Of a stretch of 64,000 bases of DNA, positions 57,918 to 64,000 are shown one piece after another. Numbering within the stretch: the first letter of the stretch is position 1; each line of letters starts with the position of its first letter. Location of the stretch: the NCBI GenBank assembly GCA_946894095.1, contig OX335644.1, forward strand, positions 5,375,595 through 5,439,594. Direction: 5' to 3'. Source of the stretch: Incurvaria masculella (taxonomy: Eukaryota; Arthropoda; Insecta; Lepidoptera; Incurvariidae). The notes beneath the pieces are model-generated. The model did no database searches. It saw only the letters and a program-made list of their open reading frames with translations, and had not been told where the DNA came from. Position numbers and translations under genes: made by a program.

Positions 57918-58083
57918 AGGACGTCAAACTCATTAAAAACCAAACAATTATCAAATAATAGACTCTAGTCATCACGACCATAGTGACCAAACATGACCTG
58001 ACTGTTTTGCTTTGAGTAAATGAGTATTGAACTAAGTTATTCAAAATCAAGACTAATTTTGGTCTTTGGTCTGGTAGTTTCAG

Positions 58084-61000
58084 TTTCAGTTTCAGTTTCT
58101 TTATTTCCTCCATTAGATGTATATTACACACTCGGATTCGTCATTTTTTTTTTTCCTGTCGGTTCGATTACTTCTGGCGAAGAAGAGCCGACAAGAAACT
58201 TCGTCAGGTTGGTCATTGTATTATTATTTTTTCCAGTGATACTTACAAACTAGTTAACAGTGATTGATTGATTACTACTGCTCACAAAGAACATTATTAT
58301 AAGAACATTATATACATTGGTGAGGAGCAAACTCTTGACTACTATAATGACATCTTATTCTAAATTAATAGGAATTATGATCTAAATTATTCAGGTGTAA
58401 AAAGCCATCGTCATTTTTGATACAAGGTAATATCAAATTAAATATAGGTTAGTAAATAAACAAATTCATACTACAATGTAGTACCCATGTCAGAAAAAAT
58501 AATAATAATAGAAAATAATAATAATAATAAAAAAAAAAAAAAATTATTGGTAGTACCGTGTTAGGTACCCGGTCAAGTATGTAGTCATGAGCTTTAATTT
58601 AAACAAGTTTTCTATCTAATAAGGCTTCCTGGATAGTGTAGTAGCTTTTTTTTATTAATACTGATTTCAATTTGCTCTTAAAACATTTATCTCCTAATTT
58701 CCTGATCTCCTCTGGAATTTTGTTGTATAACCTAATACTATTGCATATAAAACTTTTTGAAAATTTTGATGACCTATGCTTAACATTTTGTAAATCAGTT
58801 TTATGTCTAGTATCGTAGTCATGTACATCAGCATTTAAGGTATTATGGTGCTTATATTTCCTAGCATGGCAGATATTTTGATACACATATGCGCTAGGTA
58901 GGGTCATAATTCCTATTTCGCTGAATACATTCCTACAAGAATCTATAGCTTTCATGCTAAGAATACAACGCAAGGCTCTTTTTTGCAAGACAAATATTCT
59001 ATTTGCTTCTGCTGCATTTCCCCAAAACATTAGTCCATACAACATGAGACTATCGAAGTAAGCAAAGTAGACAGTTTTTGCAGCTTGCGTGCCACAGAGT
59101 TCCTTGATTTTTTTAATGGCATAACAGGCTGAGCTCAGTTTACCAGCAAGACTGTCTATGTGGGGTTTCCAGCAGAATCTATTGTCAATTATTAATCCCA
59201 GAAAAGTTAATTCATTAGCCATGTTTAACGATAATTCCTCTACAGTATTGGTTACGTCTTCATTATTTTTACGCCTATGTGCCCCAAGAACAAAATGCAT
59301 TACATTCGTTTTATTAGTATTTAACAATAGATTATTGTGTTCAAACCATGATGTGAGCGACTTAATTACTGACAAGAAAACCTCCCGTAGTTCAATTATA
59401 TTTTTGTTTTTCAAAACTACTGAGATGTCATCTGCAAACATAACTAGTTCTATGTCTTGCCCGATTGAACCGGAAATGTCATTCACATAAATCAGAAAGA
59501 ATAATGGACCAAGGATAGAGCCTTGCGGTACTCCTATTGTAACAGGGTCAACATCCGATTTTATACCACTGACCTCACATATTTGTTTTCTGTTTTCTAG
59601 GTATGTTTCACATAAACGTAGCTCTTTTTCTCTTACTCCATAATACTCTAATTTTAATAACAATATATCATGTCTTACACAGTCAAATGCCTTTGATAAG
59701 TCACAGAAAATGCCATATGTGTGCTGAGAATCATCCAAAGATGTTAATAAAGTTTTTATCATAGCTGCAATGGCATCTCCTGTTGACTTACCTTTGCGAA
59801 ATCCAAATTGTCTGAAATTTAGTAGATCGTGTTTAGTGAAGAAGTGAGTCAAACGTTTTTCCATAACTTTTTCAAAAACCTTGCTGAAAACTGGTAGTAA
59901 TGAGACCGGACGGTAATTCTCAACATTATTGTGACATCCTTTTTTATATAATGGTATGACCTTTGCTATTTTGAGGGAATCGGGAAATGTGCCATTTTCT
60001 AGACATTGATTTATAACTTGTTTTAGAGGATTTATGACACCTGTTAATGACTTTAGTAATTTGGGGGAAATATTCCAAAGATCTTGAGAACGTTTAGACT
60101 TAAGGTCTCTAAGAATGTTTTTAACTTCTAAGTATGTGACAGGACCGAAAGTAACTGATGCAGTGCTACGTGCTGTATAATCCTGCAGGTGATTTAATGC
60201 TAACTGTGTGTTGGAGTCAATTTTATTTGTTGAGGTTTTAGCCACTGAAGTGAAGTATTTGTTGAAGTAATTTGCAATCTTACAACCATCAGATACAATG
60301 TCTGCCCCAATTTTTAATTTGAGTTGAGTATTTTCAATAATAGGTGCTTTGCCCGTTTCTTCTTTGATTATACTCCAGGCCATTTTAATCTTGTTTTCGG
60401 AATTTAGTATTCTGTCCCTTAAAAACAACTGTTTTGCCCTAATTGTGACCTTTTTAAAAACTTTGCTGTAGAGAGATACATATGACTTAAGGTCTGTACT
60501 TTTGTTTAACTTCAATAAATCATACAATAGAAATAATTTTTCCTTTGAAACCATGATACCACGTGTAGCCCACTCTGCAAACTTTTTTTTGTTCGATATT
60601 TTTATGCGTTTTAGTGGCATATGCATATTTACATAATTCATGAAGGTATTAAAAAACTGTTTAAAAGAGATTTTTTCAGAAACCTTACCAAATTCAGTAT
60701 TCAAGTCCATATTTAAGGATTCAATTCTATGCTTATTTACAGTTCTTGTCACTTTGAATGAATGTGTGACATTCATTTTGCATTCATTTTTTACAGTTAT
60801 CAACTGGGCATAATGGTCTGACTGTATACCTGTAAATACCTTTGATCCATGGACTTGACTATCAGTAAAAATATTATCTATACACGATGCACAAGTGTTA
60901 GTCACCCTCGTGAACTCAAATATTGTTTGTTGAAGCAAAAAACTATCGAATAAATCCGAAAATTCATGTTTTCCCCCTGCATCTAATGAGAAATTTACGT

Positions 61001-61275
61001 TAAAGTCCCCACATACTATTATTGATTTGCTATTGTTTTTATTAATTTTGTATAGACATTCTTCTAGTTTTTCTATAAAAAAGGATATGTTTCCTGAAGG
61101 AGACCTATAAACACATAAAACAAAGAAGGAATTCATTTCTATGCAGCTTATTTCAAATTCTTTGTCAACTGACATGTTTACACCTTGTTTAGTCTTTGGC
61201 CATTTTTATTTTTTAAACTCCTAGCAAGGAATGCAATTGTATCATAATTATGCGATAAAAACAGTGATATTACCG
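58084..61275 (-). mobile_element. CR1-like LINE, 5'-truncated, in intron 4 of the chromodomain gene
   Basis: Minus-strand element ending at 58084-58105 in a tail of ACTGAA units. The 858-codon ORF2 is intact from the point of truncation. The 5' edge is blurred: clear similarity to ORF2 starts near 61190 and may extend to about 61275 (a YPVIS/KNG match). It belongs to a different subfamily from the element at 30.4 kb, but is nearly identical to the fragment at 47.8-48.9 kb. Confidence 0.88.
58599..61175 (-). CDS. LINE ORF2, N-terminally truncated but otherwise open
   Basis: 858 codons with no stop. The first endonuclease motif (ExW) is missing, but GDFN and SDH remain, and the reverse transcriptase is complete: YRPVSLLPVFSK, FGFRKGKST, DLSKAFDCVRH, GVPQGS, MFADD. 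The C-terminal part (RALRCILSMKAIDSC) matches the 48.4-kb fragment at over 90% of residues by eye. Lack of decay suggests a recent insertion. Without the N-terminus it should not be able to nick DNA. Confidence 0.9.
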   Translation of the reverse strand: MSVDKEFEISCIEMNSFFVLCVYRSPSGNISFFIEKLEECLYKINKNNSKSIIVCGDFNVNFSLDAGGKHEFSDLFDSFLLQQTIFEFTRVTNTCASCIDNIFTDSQVHGSKVFTGIQSDHYAQLITVKNECKMNVTHSFKVTRTVNKHRIESLNMDLNTEFGKVSEKISFKQFFNTFMNYVNMHMPLKRIKISNKKKFAEWATRGIMVSKEKLFLLYDLLKLNKSTDLKSYVSLYSKVFKKVTIRAKQLFLRDRILNSENKIKMAWSIIKEETGKAPIIENTQLKLKIGADIVSDGCKIANYFNKYFTSVAKTSTNKIDSNTQLALNHLQDYTARSTASVTFGPVTYLEVKNILRDLKSKRSQDLWNISPKLLKSLTGVINPLKQVINQCLENGTFPDSLKIAKVIPLYKKGCHNNVENYRPVSLLPVFSKVFEKVMEKRLTHFFTKHDLLNFRQFGFRKGKSTGDAIAAMIKTLLTSLDDSQHTYGIFCDLSKAFDCVRHDILLLKLEYYGVREKELRLCETYLENRKQICEVSGIKSDVDPVTIGVPQGSILGPLFFLIYVNDISGSIGQDIELVMFADDISVVLKNKNIIELREVFLSVIKSLTSWFEHNNLLLNTNKTNVMHFVLGAHRRKNNEDVTNTVEELSLNMANELTFLGLIIDNRFCWKPHIDSLAGKLSSACYAIKKIKELCGTQAAKTVYFAYFDSLMLYGLMFWGNAAEANRIFVLQKRALRCILSMKAIDSCRNVFSEIGIMTLPSAYVYQNICHARKYKHHNTLNADVHDYDTRHKTDLQNVKHRSSKFSKSFICNSIRLYNKIPEEIRKLGDKCFKSKLKSVLIKKSYYTIQEALLDRKLV

Positions 61276-61334
61276 GGTAAAATACCCCCTGAACTACTGA
61301 ACGGGCTGTATATTTAGCATCGCTGTGTCGGCAG

Positions 61335-61463
61335 GAGGAGAGTGAAGAGAGCGACGTGACCACGCCAAGCGCGCCCGCCACACCCCAGAAGGCCCCCCAG
61401 AAGGAGCCCCTGTCCTCCATCAAGAAGACGCCCGCCCCGAGTGCTGACCTCACCAGAATGAAG
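61335..61463 (+). CDS. Chromodomain gene, Ser/Pro-rich exon
   Basis: Acceptor CGGCAG, donor GTAACA, exactly 43 codons (residues 196-238). Starts EESEESDVTTPSAP and continues with repeated Pro/Gln/Lys and TPQK, SSIKKTP, typical of a disordered linker with candidate phosphorylation sites. The upstream LINE remnant ends within about 60-150 bp of this acceptor, and the pyrimidine tract is poor. Confidence 0.8.
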
Positions 61464-61639
61464 GTAACATCATTGGGCTGTCACTTTTTTGAGGGACCTA
61501 CGGAAAATGAGGGAAATTGCACCAATCAGAAGCGTTTATGTTTATACATCTGCGATCTAAGTGGTTGGACAACTACTTCTGATTGGTGCAGAATCAGTCA
61601 ACCTCACTTATTAATCATCAGCCAAACATACCTTAACTC

Positions 61640-61835
61640 CAATGTATTCCTCTCTCTTGTCTTTCCCTTGCCTTTATTCTACCAAGGAGGAACCAACCGA
61701 TCTACTAGATCCTTTATGTGTAGGGTCGTACAACTATGTAATCAACTTTCTGCCGAGGTATTTCCAGCCTAGGATCCTTTAAACATGGGGTGAAGAAGCA
61801 CCTGGTTGGCCAGAATGGTTTTTACAGCCCTCTTG
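61640..61835 (+). repeat. LINE C-terminal fragment in intron 5
   Basis: Frame reading GGTNRSTRSFMCRVVQLCNQL and AEVFP, then AAGAAGCACCTGG: the common R.S....RLWN.LP..VF end of LINE ORF2 followed by its last residues. Frame broken. Confidence 0.5.
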
Positions 61836-61911
61836 AAAATTCAAAAGCCTTTTGGCGTCGTTGGACCATTCTTATTTGATTTCCTGGCGTACGCCATATG
61901 CCGCGCTTAAC

Positions 61912-62192
61912 ATAGAAAAAACCTTCCAAATGCGAGTCGGACTCGCACACGAAGGGTTTCGTACCATCGGTCAAGATTTAACACAAAAAAATCACGTTTT
62001 TTGTATGGGCCGCCCCTTTAATTTTAATGTTTTTTTTATTTTACCTATTGTTATAGTGGCACAATAAATACACTGTGAAAATTTCAGATGCCTTTCTATA
62101 ACCTGAGATACTCTGCTCTGTAAGGGACGGACAGACGGACAGCGGTGGCTTAGTAATAGGGTTCCGTTGGCACCCTTTGGGTACGGAACCCT
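61912..62192 (+). mobile_element. Repeat family H, abutting the chromodomain exon acceptor
   Basis: Full copy: GCGAGTCGGACTCGCACACG at the left, TTCCGTTGGCACCC and GGGTACGGAACCCT at the right end. The right end lies about 22 bp from the acceptor at 62215. Confidence 0.7.
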
Positions 62193-62215
62193 AAAAAGTG
62201 ATGCATGTACGGCAG

Positions 62216-62415
62216 CTGCTGGAGCGCGAGAGCGTGCGGCTGGCGCAGGAGCGCGTGCCGCCGGAGGAGCGCATCGCGCGCCGCTCGGAGCGGCCGCCGG
62301 GCGAGGGCGGCGGCTCCGAGCCCGGCGAGTACGTCGTCGAGAAGATCCTCGCCAAGCGGTTCAACCCGCGGCGCAAGCAGCACGAGTACCTGCTCAAGTG
62401 GGAGGGCTACGCGCA
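62216..62415 (+). CDS. Chromodomain gene, first chromodomain exon
   Basis: Acceptor ACGGCAG, donor GTGAGT, 66 codons plus two bases (residues 239-304). A charged helical lead (LLERESVRLAQERVP) is followed by EYVVEKILAKRFNP and EYLLKWEGYA, the classic chromodomain start; HP1 reads EYVVEKI and YLLKWKGY at the same places. Tyr277, Trp300 and Tyr303 correspond to the methyl-lysine cage. A transposon ends about 22 bp upstream of the acceptor. Confidence 0.93.
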
Positions 62416-62717
62416 GTGAGTGCTCGCACTTTGACCTTTCGGGTGGCCATTTTTCTTGCATGTTTATTTGTATATTTTCCAAACCGAAATTGTCAAAAAT
62501 GAAACTATTGTTTTAACTTCGAATGCAATTGATCCATTGCTCGATCTAGAAATGTGAGTGATGTGAATGCGAGTTTAACACAACTCTCCCATCTAATTGC
62601 AGCTACTCGGATCAATCTTTGCGTGTATTCTGCAAGTAGCATTGCTGCAAGATAATCCTGTAAATCACAATACCTACCATCACTGAGGATCTCAACTGAA
62701 CTGTGTGCGTTCGGCAG

Positions 62718-62868
62718 TGAGCAGAACACGTGGGAGCCGGTGGAGAACATGGAGACGTGCAAGCACCTGCTGGAGGCGTTCGAGAAGCAGCTCGCGCGCC
62801 AGAAGGAGCTGAAGGCGCTGCGAGCCGCGCGCCCCGGCACCACACCGCTCGCCACCCCCACCGCGCCG
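62718..62868 (+). CDS. Chromodomain gene, second chromodomain exon
   Basis: Acceptor CGGCAG, donor GTGCGC. One base completes His305, then 50 codons (306-355). EQNTWEPVENM is the chromodomain strand-3/turn motif (HP1: ENTWEPE), and CKHLLEAFEKQLARQKEL is its C-terminal helix. The tail is Ala/Pro/Thr-rich. The intron splitting a chromodomain just before the NTWEP motif supports the exon pair. Decayed relatives of this exon lie at about 63289-63330 and 63362-63425. Confidence 0.92.
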
Positions 62869-62885
62869 GTGCGCCTCACATCTCT

Positions 62886-63268
62886 CTTTTTTTTTTATGT
62901 GACTGGACATGGATGGCTAATACCACACCTTCTGTCATGGTATTAGCCTAACACACCACATGGGAACTAGGTGCCTTCCTTATACCTTCCTTATATTGCA
63001 CGGCTACATTGAACTGGATGGAAAACACGGCCAATTTTCATTGCCGCTTCGACCATCGTTCATCCAATGCGATGGTACCAACCCGGGCGGGATAAACCCT
63101 ACCACCTAGTAAGTAAGGAAGGGGACCTACAGTTTAACGTGGAATCCGAACCACGGCCAGCCTCTCAACGGTCGAATGGTCACCCATCCAAGACCAGACC
63201 GGACCCAGCGAAACTTAACTTCGGAGAGCGATCGCCCAAGTGTCGCGCCACTGGGCCATTGAGGCTGA
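62886..63268 (-). mobile_element. SINE (family E body) with a 5S rRNA-like head
   Basis: The body and poly-A end match family E, but the head (63268 down to about 63145) is different. The plus-strand blocks GGTCACCCATCCAAG and AACTTAACTTCGG correspond to the reverse complement of the internal promoter region of 5S rRNA (CTTAGATGGG, CGAAATTAAG). It starts 17 bp after the donor of the second chromodomain exon. Confidence 0.75.
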
Positions 63269-63288
63269 CACACCTCTCTCCCTCACAT

Positions 63289-63425
63289 GGAGACTGCCAA
63301 GCACTACCTCGCTCCTTTCCACACGCACCATGTAGTGCACGTCACATACACCTCTCGCAATAGATCACAGAGACATGCAAAGCATTTGAGAACCAGCTTG
63401 CACACACGAAGGAGCTTAACGGTGG
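63289..63425 (+). pseudogene. Decayed partial copies of the second chromodomain exon
   Basis: Two stretches in intron 7 resemble exon 62718-62868. At 63289 ATGGAGACTGCCAAGCAC parallels the exon's ATGGAGACGTGCAAGCAC. At 63371-63415 the frame reads ETCK, then AFENQLAHTKEL, against ETCKHLLEAFEKQLARQKEL in the exon, lacking four residues. A CAATAG acceptor-like site precedes the second. They are separated from the real exon by a SINE. A decayed tandem duplication is likelier than a used alternative exon, but the second keeps an open frame to about 63548. Confidence 0.6.
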
Positions 63426-63702
63426 CGAGCTGCATGCCCCAGCTCTTCAAATACCACCAAAAAACAACTCCCGTAAAGTAACAGCGGTTAATTATTCTGT
63501 GCTTAAAATGTCATTCTACCTTACCTTAGGCCAAATATTAGGTTTTTGATAACTTGTGATTATGTTTATTATTTATTTAATGTAAAATAAAACATGTATT
63601 AACAAACCCAAATAGAATTCATACAGCGGCATCAGTCCTGTCTGTGTGTCATAAAAATACAAAGAAGTTCATAAGCGGAACAAAGCCTATTGTATATTTC
63701 AG

Positions 63703-63779
63703 AAGCTCGGAACACCCCAGGTAGCGGCTGCGGTGAGCAAGCCTGCGGCGACACCCAACCCTGCGCTCACACCTAGCGG
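63703..63779 (+). CDS. Chromodomain gene, Ala/Pro-rich exon
   Basis: Acceptor ATTTCAG, donor GTGAGT, 25 codons plus two bases (residues 356-380). KLGTPQVAAAVSKPAATPNP, a disordered linker that continues the Ala/Pro/Thr composition of the previous exon. In phase with it. Confidence 0.7.
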
Positions 63780-63973
63780 GTGAGTTCTCACAGATCACGT
63801 CCGGGGGTGTACCAGTTTAAACTCACACAAAATATTGATAATGATTTTTATTTCATATGTAAAACAGAAGCAGAATGAAAGTGTTCGTTTTCATATACAG
63901 AATAACTCCCTTTTGGCTCACATTACATATTTAGAATCAGACGAGGAAATCAGCCATGTTGAATGTGTGGCAG

Positions 63974-64000
63974 GCGGCTTCAGCGGTCGAGCAAGGTGCG
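63974..64000 (+). CDS. Possible next exon of the chromodomain gene, cut by the window end
   Basis: GTGGCAG is followed by an open frame that, joined to the two bases left from the previous exon, reads GRLQRSSKV. Only nine codons are visible. A second AG nine bases further on would give a different frame, so this is tentative. Confidence 0.35.

Larger units (their letters stand above)
52046..63779 (+). other. Chro: Chromodomain protein gene, probably Chromator/Chriz; 5' part, eight coding exons
   Basis: Plus-strand exons 52046-52157, 53602-53729, 55508-55741, 56482-56592, 61335-61463, 62216-62415, 62718-62868 and 63703-63779 join in frame to about 380 codons; the gene runs off the window. The product has an acidic start, a C2HC finger-like motif (residues about 48-70), a Trp-rich helical segment (about 81-158), Lys/Ala/Pro linkers, then a chromodomain at about 276-320 with cage residues Tyr277, Trp300 and Tyr303. 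Chromodomains bind methylated histone tails. An N-terminal third ending in a chromodomain fits Drosophila Chromator, a chromatin and spindle-matrix protein, whose chromodomain also lies 200-300 residues in. The chromodomain is certain; the name is an inference. Introns are loaded with transposons. Confidence 0.75.

Noticed and set aside
1..64000. CRISPR arrays, operons, phage or bacterial defence genes
   Set aside because: No regularly spaced short direct repeats and no bacterial-type gene; the sequence is an animal genome.

Overview
This window looks like nuclear DNA from an insect, most likely a moth or butterfly (Lepidoptera). The grounds are spliced protein genes with short GC-rich exons in AT-rich introns, interstitial insect-type CCTAA/TTAGG telomeric repeats, and a dense mix of CR1-like, RTE-like and Jockey-like LINEs, tRNA- and 5S-rRNA-derived SINEs and TTAA-flanked MITEs. 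No bacterial genes, operons, CRISPR arrays or phage were seen.

Two host genes can be rebuilt exon by exon, and they are transcribed divergently. (1) On the minus strand, 43402 down to 27504, is a complete nine-exon gene for the TFIIH subunit p44 (GTF2H2/Ssl1). It encodes 410 residues: a vWA-like domain and two C-terminal zinc-binding modules, with every splice site canonical and in phase. Its 7.8-kb intron 7 carries a near full-length 5.5-kb CR1-like LINE in antisense. (2) On the plus strand, from 52046 to beyond the window, is the 5' part of a chromodomain protein, probably Chromator/Chriz. Eight coding exons are visible (about 380 residues), including a C2HC finger-like motif and a chromodomain with an intact aromatic cage. 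The intergenic interval of roughly 7.6 kb holds a decayed RTE-type LINE, a truncated CR1-like LINE and several MITEs.

The left 27 kb has no recognisable host gene. It is layered repeats: foldback MITEs (3049-4290), a palindromic TTAA cluster (9707-10636), four copies of a 0.55-kb TTAA MITE, two of them nested in other repeats, a family with a tRNA-like module (7.2-7.8, 24.6-25.7, 27.7-28.1 kb), SINEs and LINE fragments. One fragment fuses the start of a LINE ORF1 esterase domain in frame to the end of ORF2.

I did not find a convincing new multi-gene system. The observations most worth checking are: decayed copies of a coding exon lying just downstream of the parent exon in both host genes; one SINE body joined to either a tRNA-like or a 5S-like head; transposons packed against splice sites of the chromodomain gene; a polyalanine expansion in p44; and a 101-bp-arm foldback whose loop carries telomere-type repeats.
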